Source: Bugulina stolonifera
Lineage: Eukaryota; Bryozoa; Gymnolaemata; Cheilostomatida; Bugulidae
Length of the DNA stretch: 64,000 nt
Reading direction: 5' to 3'
NCBI GenBank assembly: GCA_935421135.1
Contig: OW285193.1
Location: forward strand, 6,318,496-6,382,495
Shown: piece by piece, positions 49,101-60,600 of the stretch
Layout: each line of letters starts with the position of its first letter
Position numbering within the stretch: the first letter of the stretch is position 1
Notes under the pieces: generated by a model
Database searches by the model: none
Told to the model about the DNA's origin: nothing
The model's input: the letters and a program-made list of their open reading frames with translations, nothing else
Position numbers and translations under genes: made by a program

Positions 49101-52100
49101 CAGCACTACTAATAGCTGTAGTGTGACCTCTTGATGCTTCATTGATATACCATTTTCTACAAGGGCAGTATGTCAGAAAGTTGACTACAGGGATACAGTG
49201 AGGTTCAGTATAGAGTGCAAATGGACCCCCAAGAGCTGTGAATTGTCTCCTCCATAAATGAGAATTTTTGGGGTTTATACTAGGCCTGCAACGATTCACA
49301 AAATACTGTTTCGATTTTTTCGATTCTGCCAATTAACTTTTTCGATTTTTTTCGATTCGATTCATTGCGCAAAATTAATAGAAAATACACTAGTGAGGTC
49401 AATCAGAGCAATAACAGTATCTCACAATTTTACTGAAATAATGCAACTATGTAGTACAACAATAGGCAAGTGTGTTACTGTAACCCCAAGCAAGCAGTGA
49501 ATGAAGACAGTGCGCACAACTATCAATGTTGCTATTTATTTGAATCATTTACCCTGGCACCATTTACGTTGCAGTAGTTCTTCGCAACAGTATTTTAGAA
49601 CACTGTCAGTTGTAGTAATTGAGTTGATAATTCCATTTTAGAATCACTAAAAAGAGTAGAATGAGTAGATTCCAGAAGCATACCCTTCTAATTGTGTGGA
49701 ATATCAAATACAAATTGTATGTTTGGGGCATTTATAGAATTATAGACTTATATTAGTAATACATCTTAGCACATGATGTATTTTATAGCTATCCACTTAT
49801 TGCCAACAAAATTATTAGAAAAAATTGTGCTTCACTGAGATTCGAACCCATGACCACACATTTGTAAAGCGAGCGCTCTGCCACCATGCTATGGTGATAA
49901 CTTGGGGTTCCCAAGACTAAGTATATATTTAACAAGAATCGAAAATTGAGTGCAATGAATCGATATTGAAGATGCTGCAAATTAATCGTATCGAGGACCG
50001 TTATCGATTCATCGTTGCAGGCCTAGTTTATATTCTGGGGCTATGCATGTGCACAAAATTTATAATGTAGAACTGGATATCATTTGGAGAAAAAGTTATA
50101 ACACGGCTTGTAATGTGCATGCTGCAGCTCGCTCGATGACGCTATTTATACTTTTATAAGATAAAATGTTCAACTTGTCCGATGAAATTGTCCTAAACAT
50201 AGTGCTACATTTAGATTAAACGGTAAATACTTTTCTACATTTTTCAAAATATTAAAACAACAGAAAAAATCCAGTGGTTCTCAAATCATTGTATCTTACA
50301 CATACGCCTAAATATCTTACTGCGCTATGTTTACCTGCACATAGTGGAATTCATGAAACTCCGTCATAAACATACAAAGTTAGGTAGAATATTAGCGTAG
50401 AGACAATTTTGCTTAGGCTAAAATCTCACGTAAAGCTACATGTCGAGCTACTTGCAGTGATAAAAAAAGATATAATTATTATTGTTTTATACTCTTAAAT
50501 TGTACAGTGGCTGGCTACAAATATCCTTCCGTTACACTATTTAGACCGCGGTCGGTATAATAAAAGTTTAAATTCAATTTATGCTTTTATTCCGATTTGA
50601 TGGTCACTTTAGTATACCCATATATAGGGGATAGTCAATACATATTCTAAATAATTTACTTAATGTCTCGGTTAGAAGGAATTTCTGCAGTAACTTACCT
50701 GTGTGTCCAGTTGGGGTCAATACTATAGAAATCTGTTGGACAGTATGAAGGCTCACTTAAAGACGGAGAATAATATGCCTCGAAGGCTACAGCCATACCT
50801 TGCTCATGACTGTTAATGGATTCCATCATATCGGTAGTTCCACACTTGTGTGCACCTAGAATTACTACTTTAGGTGCACACATCACCCGTACTGATTCAC
50901 TGTAAAGGTAATATTATCGTCTCAAATATTTTGCTAAAATCAAACTACACCTCTAGTCTTCACATTATTGTGGTTTCCTCATACACTTTTAAATGATAAA
51001 ATGCAGTAAGTCGGTACACTGTCTAGTCTAGTCTAGTCTTAATTACTATACATAGTTCATCGTAATAGAAGATGGCGCACATGTGGATTCATTGGTCTTA
51101 GCAAAAATGTACTGTATTTGTGGTAAGAGATGTCATTTCAGTTATATCTTCACGCACACGATTAATGATATAATATACCAGGTCTGTACTGACTTTACTA
51201 TTCATGATTAACAATGATTTCTTTAATCAACCAGAAGAAATCATTGCGGATCATTTCAAGTCAACAGCCAAATTCGCATGTTTCACACGGACTTAAAGAG
51301 TTTAAAATTATGCCTATTTCTATGATCTTCAGATACAGGCTTATAATATTTTATAAAAACCATATTTACCCCAACAAACATAATCTTAATTTAATTGGGA
51401 CTGTACACCCCATGACTACGCATAAGACTTGGAAAAATCAACTGAAATCAATCAAAGTTAATTCGGAAATGGGAAAGAGGTCTTTTATTTTACTGCCGCT
51501 AACCTATTTGTTGAGCATGCATGGGACCTATGGGGCCTCCCCGGTGGGGTCTTCACGAGACGCCTGGCCGCTCGTCTCTGAGAGCTTGGCGCATAGTGGG
51601 TGGGTACAGCGTGTGTCCCTGATTGCGTGTCTCGGCCTTCCGTGGTTGGCGAACCTCTGGAACGGGGCTGTCACAACTCTAGTTTCGAACTATCTGATTA
51701 GCCCCATGTTTTAGTACCTTATTTTAATCCTTATTATAATCACCACTATTTGAATAATGATGATAAACTAATAAATCAAAAAACAACATTTACGTGTATG
51801 TTTTTGGCATTAATTCAGCTTGTGCTTCAATTGTTATTTTACCTTAGAAGTTCTTCAGGCTGCCAAACTGCTGTCTCTGAAATTTTAAGATTTTCAGCTA
51901 AATAACTTCTTGGGTTGATTTAATGGTTAAAAATCTTCTGCATTATTCCAATTCATTTAAATGGTAAGAAGAAAACGTGCAAAATACTTATTCTAGTGTA
52001 GGACTTGTATTATATGCGCTTGTAGTAAGTAATGTACTTTGGAGTTGAGGTACAATTAATATGACTGGTACTCACTTAGTATCACCATATTTCCAACATG

Positions 52101-52425
52101 GATTCCCTGAATATCCCTCCAATAGATGTGGTGGTTTACAACCAGTAATCGGAGAGTAGACAACTCTCTTTCCTAGTTTATAACGTCCAATGACGGTGGT
52201 CTGGTGTTCCAGTACCAGGTTCTGGTCTTGTCTATCTGGATAATTCACAGTTGGTGACTTTTCTGGTAGTCCGTGTGACTGCCAGGAGTTAGCTTGTCTG
52301 TGAGTTAATAATATTTTACCAGTTTGATCCATGTGAACCTGAAGATAAGCCCCTAGGTACACTAGCACTGCGAAGAAAACTAAAACACACCAAAAATTGC
52401 TGTTTAATGTACAATATGGAGTCAT
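46195..52425 (-). CDS. CHST15-like carbohydrate sulfotransferase, paralogue 3
   Basis: Exons in coding order: 52425-52076, 50899-50699, 49156-48934, 48101-47850, 46458-46195 (phases 2, 2, 0, 0), 430 codons including stop. The N-terminus MTPYCTLNSNFWCVLVFFAV places a type II anchor at the start. The stem ends GCKPPHLLEGYSGNPCWKY. The PAPS loop is VVILGAHKCGTTDM and the 3'-phosphate motif YIITLRNPTRRMFSFYFYL, where the His of SHYFY in paralogues 1 and 2 is Phe. The C-terminus has MLEEYAADESKAM and LLDKFYQPFNKRLAEML. Exon 3 is six bases longer at its start and exon 4 six bases longer than in paralogue 2. Intron 2 contains a hAT-like MITE 125 bases upstream of exon 3. Intron 1 contains the GC-rich island at 51480-51700. 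Confidence 0.87.
49281..50025. mobile_element. hAT-like MITE, copy 2
   Basis: Same termini as the copy at 32001-32549 (TAGGCCTGCAACGATTCA and CATCGTTGCAGGCCTA). Flanks are GTTTATAC at 49273-49280 and GTTTATAT at 50026-50033, an 8-bp duplication with one mismatch. This copy has about 190 bases near its left end that are absent in copy 1. It contains a tRNA-like sequence on the minus strand. Confidence 0.85.
49829..49898 (-). repeat. tRNA-Val(UAC)-like sequence inside hAT MITE copy 2
   Basis: The minus strand reads TAGCATGGTGGCAGAGCG (box A fit), a possible anticodon loop TTTACAA, and GGGTTCGAATC (full box B). The T-arm pairs 4 of 5 positions; the acceptor ends do not pair. This is a tRNA-derived core and not a functional gene. 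Confidence 0.6.
51480..51700. other. GC-rich island in an AT-rich intron
   Basis: About 220 bases of abruptly GC-rich sequence (GGCCTCCCCGGTGGGG, GACGCCTGGCCGCTCGTCTC, TCGGCCTTCCGTGG) inside intron 1 of sulfotransferase 3. It forms the end of a 166-codon plus-strand ORF (51214-51714) whose first part is ordinary AT-rich sequence, so I do not call that ORF a gene. The origin is unknown; a retroelement or structured-RNA fragment is possible. Confidence 0.4.
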
Positions 52426-53202
52426 TGCAAGAGTTTAGTGTGACTACAATGTACATATTTATACAATATATGTTGTACTTTGCGTTATTGCACCACGGTA
52501 TGGGGCAATGTTATACAGAAAGAGACTTTTCATGCTCTCCATTATCTTGTTGTTGCAAAGAAATATAATAGGTAGTTTAAAAACTAGCGCAAAAATGGGT
52601 AAAAAAAGTAACCTTGCTTGCAACTACTCAAGGTCAGATATTAGTTTTGTACCAAGGGAAGTATTCTGAGAGAAAATAATAGCCAACTTTGGAAGCAACC
52701 AATAACAGTGCACCAAGCTATCACACAGCATCATGATAGGAAGCGCTTGGGATGTCCTAGGGTGCACACCGATATGGCTCTTTCAATGGGCCTATAGCAA
52801 TTTTGGTACAAAGAAGTTCTATCACGTAACGGAAGACTGCAATGTTTCCTGCTGAAACTGTGTCAAAAGCTAATTTTTCATATGATGGGTACATACATAT
52901 AGGTCTGTATTAGCATGCATAATGGAGCTCCTGCCACTGGTTCAAGACGGTAATAGACTTTCTGCACCAAAATGAAAGTTACGGTGCCAAATTGACCTGG
53001 CAATTGCCCATTGAAGAATTAAGGTGTCTGCTTAAAGAAACATGGGTGACTAAAGTTTCTTATGCACACTGCTGCAACCTAACCAAAAGGATGTGCAGGT
53101 GATCGGAAGCAGTGATCAAAAATAGGGGTGGATATACCAAATACTGATGCTACTGGTTGTTGTAACTAAAATTGGGGGTTTTGGTATTGTCAGTTATAAC
53201 AT

Positions 53203-53421
53203 TTAATTGGAGCCAAAGTACTTAGGACTCACCAGCTGCACGTAGTATGTAGTGGTAGTACGCTGTCTGTAGGTCCTTTTGTCAGCACGTTGATCTCCAA
53301 TGTAGTAAGCTGTGTGCCATAGGTTCTGGTTCTGTGGTCTAGGATGTGACGGTGTCGACTCTATTCTAAGATCTACAACGAGATAGTTTTTCCACATATA
53401 TTCCTGCTCCTTAGTACGCAT
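53203..53421 (-). pseudogene. Possible relic of a sulfotransferase first exon
   Basis: A 72-codon minus-strand ORF contains PSHPRPQNQNLWHTAYYIGD, loosely like SNHPMPENQNSTIYGYKLGK in exon 1 of paralogue 2. There is no anchor helix and no CKPP-PCWK motif. A GGTGAGT donor follows CAGCTG but in phase 0 rather than the family's phase 2. Position between genes 3 and 4 suits a decayed copy; the similarity is weak. Confidence 0.25.
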
Positions 53422-54107
53422 TGATATGAGTTACTGAGTAGCATACGATCCACCTACACTCCACACGCTCCACGCTGTTGTAGTTTAGTTTTTAGTGTTT
53501 TTGTTTTAGTGTTTTATTAGTTTTTATTTGGTTTTCTATCTTGTAGTTTTTCTTTCATTTTCGTGTTTTTCACTAGCTTATACATTTGTATAATATGTAC
53601 GTGTAATGTCTATGTAGTCGTCCACTCTGGTCACTGTGTGACTTATCTACATGTATGTCGACAGTTTATACTGCTGTCTCTTCATGCCTCATTTTCACAG
53701 TCTACTCTAGGTATCTGTCTATCTATCTCTCTACTGAGACTACTCTACAGTGTAGGTACTCCTCTCCTATATATATATACCTGTCCTATCTACAGTCAGC
53801 CAATCAGTTTTAATGCGGAGTTATATTCACTCAAGTGTGCAAGAGTGGACAACTCTTAAATATACTAATTGTCACTATTTACATGCAACATTGTGCCTAA
53901 AATGCCCATAGCACATATCACGCAGTAAGAAAGTTATTATATTATTCCCACATTTGCATTATAATACATGTATTATGTTGGGCAATAAATAATGACATAC
54001 ATGTATTTCGTTCACTGTAATTAGAGAGGAGGGAATCTAAATATTCTCTGTTTGTAGAGTCACTGATATTATTATTACTATTATTATTGTTGTAACAAGA
54101 TTTCATA

Positions 54108-54304
54108 GAGTTGTCTTCTCAATAAACCATAGAACTACGGTGTGAGAGCAAGTAACTCCAGAGTCACTACTGGTTTTGAAATGATTAAATTGCTTCATGA
54201 AAAAAAACGTGTCAAAATATAGCACTAGCGTCTAAGGTGGTAGTTGGTAAATTTATGGTTTATTTGGTAGACATCTAAAATTTCCATGGGAGTTGACAGT
54301 TCAC
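54108..54304 (-). repeat. Foldback repeat family, inverted copy
   Basis: Starts GAGTTGTCTTCTC and, read on minus, contains ACCACCTTAGACGCTAGTGC and CATGAAGCAATTTAATC, which match the other copies in opposite order. Confidence 0.55.
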
Positions 54305-54774
54305 AGTGATATATGTACGAGATTAGAACCTTTTCCGACTTTATTGGTTTATTTCATGTTCTATGTTGTTGATAGTTTAATTAATGAATTTGATTTCATA
54401 TGAGTGAGCCGAAGTAGCTGGCCTCCAAGTTGAGAAATCTGGCAGTCTAATTACACGTATAATTCAGACAATTTTACTCAATATGTATTTGTTGTACCCA
54501 AACAACACAGCACACATACACAGTGATGGTGCTTGTTACAGTGACACAGGTGTCACAGCAAAATTTGCTCACTTCGCTCGCAATTTGGGTATTCTCTATA
54601 AAGCCCCTCATGTTTGGTCTGCATTGCATGTCTTTCTGCAGCATTACCTTACCTAGCTTGCATGTATTCATGATGTGTGGCCATGACTTGTGCTCATGAT
54701 ATGAATGACCTCTGGTGGTGCAGACATGTTAGAGGGATGCCATGAAGAGTTTTGATCTATTGTACTAAGGAGAT

Positions 54775-55375
54775 AACTCCAGGTGTAGGAAGGTTTCCTA
54801 ATGCAGCATAGCCTGAGTTTCGACACCTATCAGGCATGTTGAGTGAGTGCCTAACTCACCCCAACCTGAATAGTGGTGGAGGGGCTAAGGCTAGGGCTTT
54901 GCCCACAGAGCAATGCTGGGGACCCGCCCCAAGGTTCTAACACCAACTGGAGCCGAAATATGGACTAGCAACATAGCAACATAATAATAATAAATCCCAG
55001 TTCTGCGATGGTTGCTGCTGCTAGCATAGTCTGAGTTCCAACACTAAACTGCTGGGTGGGTTAGTCATGCACCCAACCCATCAGATCATGATCAGATCTG
55101 CCCCGACGACGCAGACATGACACACGGTCTCAAGGTCCTAGCACCACCCGGAACAAAGACCTAGACCGGCTGCATTGTAACATATTCATATATCACACCA
55201 ATTTTCGACCTCGAACTTGATTGAAGGAAGCAGACCGCAGACCGTCTTTCTAGTCTTTAGTTGTTGGATTTTATCATAAACGCAACATCTCATGACCCCA
55301 CCAACTGCTGTAAAGAGTAGAATGTGTGACTGATATTTCACGCCGACTATAGTCAGTGTGAAAAATGTTATACTG
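54775..55375 (+). repeat. Palindrome-bearing repeat, copy 2
   Basis: Matches 37735-38180 in order, with an extra 55000-55160 segment (CTGCTAGCATAGTCTGAGTT and following) that looks like a second diverged unit. The central palindrome is imperfect here (TTTCACGCCGACTATAGTCA). Confidence 0.65.
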
Positions 55376-55530
55376 TACACAACTACCAGCAATGATTCTA
55401 CTCTTTGCAGCAGTTGGTGGGCTCATGGAATGCTGCATTTATGATGGTGGCTAAGCTATCATTGTTGGCTATGCGGCAACCTTGTTCAGCTTGCATAGAG
55501 CACAGATTCCCTATGCAAGCTGAACAACAC
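55272..55530. repeat. Nested foldback structure
   Basis: The left arm TTTATCATAAACGCAACATC...CCACCAACTGCTGTAAAGAG at 55272-55320 is the inverse of 55396-55446 (CTCTTTGCAGCAGTTGGTGG...). Beside it 55483-55528 forms a hairpin with 17-base arms, TTGTTCAGCTTGCATAG and CTATGCAAGCTGAACAA, around a 12-base loop. Overlapping Cys-rich frames are artefacts. Confidence 0.75.
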
Positions 55531-55793
55531 AGTTGCTGGATAACTAAAGATGGTGGCATAGCCACACATTGTGCCCCAGAAGTTAATATTCTAATATCAT
55601 TATCGTTTGTGATCAGCCTGGAAAAACAATATTTGCAGTAAAAGAAGACAAGGGGATGTACGGATGGGCAGAAAAAATCCAATAGTACATTATTGTGGAA
55701 TAAATAAATACACCTGATAAATACACCTGTTGCTGGACACTAATAGTGGTCTGCACTGTCACAGACACAGATAAAGCTGAATTCTGCAGTTAG

Positions 55794-56086
55794 ACTATCA
55801 ATAGCATAGGAAGTCAATTCGGAAGTGATTCTGTGATGGTATTGTAGGGCTGAACCAGGCCAGCCTATTGCTCCAATATCATTGGAACTGTAAGCAATTT
55901 CTATGGGTATTGTTCACCAACAAGACTTGTAGTTACACTAAATAGACAGACTAGCACTATGTTCTGATTAGTATTTTCTCATAGAAAATGAATATCACCT
56001 TTAGTATAATCACTTCAAATCAACAGTTCCTTTGGAGTTGTCCGCTATTTCATGGTAGTTCTATGATTTGTAGGGAGGACAACTTC
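55794..56086 (+). repeat. Foldback repeat family, copy C
   Basis: Nearly the same as copy B at 45447-45741, ending with GAGTTGTCCGC at 56035 and GAGGACAACTTC to 56086. Confidence 0.7.
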
Positions 56087-56204
56087 GTAAATTTAGCCAT
56101 AATTCTTCAAACTATTTTCCAGACTTCAGGTTTTACGGGGCACCTCCAGAATACTGTAATGGTTCAGGACATTTGTACATACGACTCCAGCCACCCTGAT
56201 GGAC

Positions 56205-56780
56205 CTTGTAGCACCCCAAGTGCCTAGTAGTTGCCACAGCACTACTCATCTAACACGTATTCTCTTGCACTTAGCTGTTCTTATACTCATACTTGCCTTG
56301 TATTGCATGTCTAACCATACATTCGATAATTACATACCTGTGTATAGCATTACTACGACATTGTACTGTTTTTATACCCATGTAAAGAGGCCCGACCTCT
56401 CCGAATTACTTGATACTCATTTTGTATAATATGATTTAGATGATTCTAAGCATCTTATGTAATAACCCGACCCATTTTGGGTCGGCCATCGGGCTTCCGG
56501 CCGCCTTATTTTTGTGTAATTTTCGGACGAACCTACGTCGTCTTTTCCCGACACTACCTCGGCCTTTTTACCGGAACTTCCTCCGGAAGTTTTCTTACTA
56601 TATAAAGGGCATTGTTTTCATGTTTGTTGTCTCAGTTCTTGCTTGGATCTCAATAAAGACACATCTATACTTACATACAGAGACTTTCACTTCATAGATA
56701 GGTCATTCTAGTTGTTAAGGTCCTCGACCTTGCAACACGAGCTGCCTACTAAGTCGGATCACTTTCTTTCTCCGTATAGC
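56205..56780 (+). mobile_element. Candidate solo LTR
   Basis: A GC-rich block with foldback (GACCCATTTTGGGTC, CGGAACTTCCTCCGGAAG) leads to a TATATAAAG box at 56599-56607 and an AATAAA at 56652-56657, only 50 bases apart, then CAGTTCTTGCTTGG-type sequence. This compact TATA/polyA layout is typical of a retrotransposon LTR. No internal gag-pol is present and I could not fix the TG...CA ends or target duplication. It could instead be a cellular promoter. Confidence 0.35.
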
Positions 56781-57480
56781 AAACAAGAATATACTTGGGA
56801 TCATGTGGGTCGTCTTTGGTAGTTATCTGACTACTAGTACATGTTAATCTTTCATGTAATGAGAAGGCCTAGCACCACTCATAGGCACTTCACTTTGGAC
56901 TTGAGAGTGTCTTAGGACGACCATACCAGAAACCAAAAACCATTACAACACTATGATGCCTCCCTAGTTCCTCCAAGCTTCATAACATGAGAGATTTCCA
57001 ACAGCGTTATAACATTAGTCAGCGGTGTCATATATTTTATATAATTATGTGAAGCTGGATATTAAAGAGTATTTAATTCAGCTACATTATTTGGAATAAT
57101 GTGTGTTGATATATTGCAAGTTTTGCTCTATTTCGAACAAGCTGAGAAATTAATGAGGATACTGGTGCTTTAATCAAATCATATTTCTCCACCGGAAAAA
57201 TCTGTGAAAAAATGATCTGAACACTACCTCGAGGTTTTCAGCGGTTTTTTTGACAGGTATAGCATGTTCTGGCAAGTGTTTGCTACTGTACAATCATAAT
57301 AGCATTGCTAATCTTGAGAATAGTGCTTGTAAAGGAAAGCTAATGCACATAGTTGCTTTTGTATTTAACTAAATTGACAATTTAGTAATCTAACCAGTAG
57401 CCATGGCACCCTCTATATAATTTCATGAGGAGTTGTCTTTTCATGCAAAATGTTAATATTTAGATTGTCTCCACTCTGCA

Positions 57481-57486
57481 TTTATT
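57481..57486 (-). other. Polyadenylation signal for sulfotransferase 4
   Basis: AATAAA on the minus strand about 147 bases past the TGA at 57633. Confidence 0.5.
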
Positions 57487-57632
57487 TCTGCTAATAATCA
57501 TATACTGTATAGCATGTAAACAGCTATTGCTGTCAGAAGTCATACATGTACATGTGTATTCACAAGTGGTACAAGTATGGATGATATTATGGTTCATATC
57601 AAGTGGTTTTACACACACATACGTACAGTATA

Positions 57633-60600
57633 TCACACTCTAGTATATAACCACTTATCATCTCCTAACATCTCTGCCAGTCGCTTATTAAATGGTTGAT
57701 AGAATCTATCAAGAAGTTCAACCGTTTTCTGATGAACAGGTTTCCGATTGGCTCCTTTATTTCTCACCACCTGAGTCTCCTTTTCATTCCCACTGGAATA
57801 CTTAGAGCTACTCAAACCAATAAACTCTGATATTTTAACCATAGCCTTAGATTCATCAGCCGAATATTCTTCTAGCATGTTCACATACAGCCGTTCCTGC
57901 AATGTACAGTTTAAAATATACGTGTACATGCATGGTACACATTAATAAATCAATAGTCCACAGAGTTCAACAGTCATCAAGCAAGTAACACACGACTGCT
58001 GCTTTTTAACAGTAAGGTTTGATAAAACTATAGGCCTACATTGTACAAATGTAATCATACATCAGACTTGATACTTGCTATTCTCTGATTTTACACTAGT
58101 GAGTAGGTTAGAAGTGTTGGCATTATTTTCTGCAAGCGAGTAGACTAGTACATGTACAACCCGGTGCTTTTTGCTGTTCTAAAATACAAACTACTTGTTT
58201 CATCCTGTTTCATCAAAATACTCATTAACCCTTCCTAAATTTTTCAAATTTAGTAGTAAAATTTTAACTAATCATTTTAAAAACCAAGAATATTTTCTGC
58301 TTCCTTTTGCCTCATCTTTCAGCCAATACTGCTTTTACCTGTGCTCCAACAAAAACGATGTCATTAAAGGGATTAAGGTGTCAATAGGTCTATGCTCTAT
58401 AGCAATGTGAAGTTGTCCTCTCTCTGTTCCATTCTTGAGAGAGGACAACTTCACGTCGTTGTGACTTTAGCTACAATGAATATCTACTGTGCTTACATCT
58501 AGAATGTAGGCCACAGCCGTTATTATTTATCAAGTGATATGCACACATATGGGCCTACATGTATGTACATGTACAGTATAGTAAATATTAATTTTGAAAA
58601 GAACAGGATTTTCTCCAAAATGGTGATTCACAACTGTGTCATGAAAAGACTGGTAAGTGACCTTTAGTCAGTTAACTTAAATTGTCAAGTAAATATTCCT
58701 GCTGCTTGAAAATTAAAAAAACATAATTTAATTGCAGCTTGATATTGCACCACCTAAATTCTCTAGTTTCAAATTTATTTGCCAGCAAAGAGAGCAATTC
58801 TCCAATTTTGTGGATACTGTTAGTACATGATCGTATATAGAGAACAGAGAACTCTGTCATGTATTCCTGTTCCCTGATTATTATTGAATACAGTTTTGAC
58901 ACATGATAAACTATTATGCGGGATGCACGTCTGCAAATAGATTAAATAGCAAACTGTTTGCATTACTCTAAACTCAGCACTGCAACACTGTATGTGTATA
59001 GGTGGGTGAAATTTGAAGACATAAGAATTCCAGTGCAAGTACTGTAGCATGAGACAGAGTCCGATTGTTGGGCACCTTCTGAGCGAATGCTACAGTAGGT
59101 GGTTGATGGTTTAAAGCAGAGCCATTGAAAGAGAGTTGCGATAACTGAGCCGGAAACAGATATGCATAGTTCCAAACAATGGCATGCGGTCTCATTGATT
59201 ATCATTGGAAAATCTGACTTGACAATTTTATTTCCAATTTCTTTGACAGGGAATAATGCTATATAGACAAATAATATATCAAAAGATAGCTTAGGAGCTA
59301 GGCTTTCATCCTACATAATTTATAATAAGGTTATTTCTGTACCCCACCCACTAGTAGCAGTTTTCTCCAATTTCCATTTGCTAGGAGAAAAGACTACACT
59401 AATTTAATGACTTTACAATGAATGAATTTTGCTAGAACCATATTGTGACCACAGAAGATGTTTTTACCAGTTGTGATAACAAAACTAATGACTTGGGTGT
59501 CAATATGCTGCTACTTATGACTAGCATACAAGTATTTTGATCTTTATTTACAAACCTGAATAACGTTCTAATATACATGTACAAATCACGTAGTGCCACC
59601 AGCATTGTTTTTGAAAATGATACCTGTAAAATTCCATGAGCTAATTCATATAATGTACACATGCCCTTAAACATTGCAAGGAAAAAGGAAAGGTAACATG
59701 TCTCAATAAAGATGTCATGTGCTAAATTATGCATATTTAGTAGTTCTCAAGAGTTTGAGAAATTAAGCCATGCCACTTTCTATCTCTATCCACCGACTAA
59801 TTCAGCATAATCTCCCCTTATATACACGTGTGTCGTACGAATATGTACAGAACTAGATGGTACATTACTTCTTGGGTGCTGTTTTATTTGTGCTCTTTTT
59901 CTAAATGTACAAGGTACCTGGGTCCACATATTATGGTCACCTGGATACAATAAATCTATAGGCTGCATATTATTCATAAGCAAGCATGTATTTGCCCCTT
60001 GTTATAGATTAGTATACACAATGTAGCTGTAGGTAGCTTGCAAGCTTATATTATAGCTTTATGTAGCTTGCTATATGTGAAGATTGTTCCGAATCAAATA
60101 GCCTAGAATATTTTAGAGTTAATTGTATAATATACTAATCTATAACACCCTTGAAATGTAGTCTGGCAGTTGTGGCCATACAGTGTTAGATAGCCTTACG
60201 GCCTACAAAGTTTCACAGAATTTAATTGGTAGAAATTTTTTTATACACTCCAATCATAACTTTTCCAAAGCCCATCATAACATTCAGACTTGCTTTTTTG
60301 AGTATTTTATTAATTAATAATTATGCAATTGTACCTGTTAGTACATGTAGATGGTTTTTACTTTTTACTCTTCTAGACTGCTCAAGTTATACTACTGTAA
60401 GTCCTTGAATGCTTGTTTTGCACAATTTAGGGTAAATTCTAGTGTCATGGAAACAGTGCACCAACAGGATGACATAACAGGAAAATTGTCTTATTTTAGT
60501 AAATGTGTTCTATCATTTCTAAAAGTATAAACCATTGATTGCACAAGGACATCTGCATCTGCAGCATAGCGAAATAAGACTAGGGCTGTAAGATAAGAAA

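Noticed and set aside
51214..51714. 166-codon plus-strand ORF as a gene
   Set aside because: It joins AT-rich intron sequence to a GC-rich island, has no recognisable domain and lies inside an intron of a well-supported gene on the other strand.
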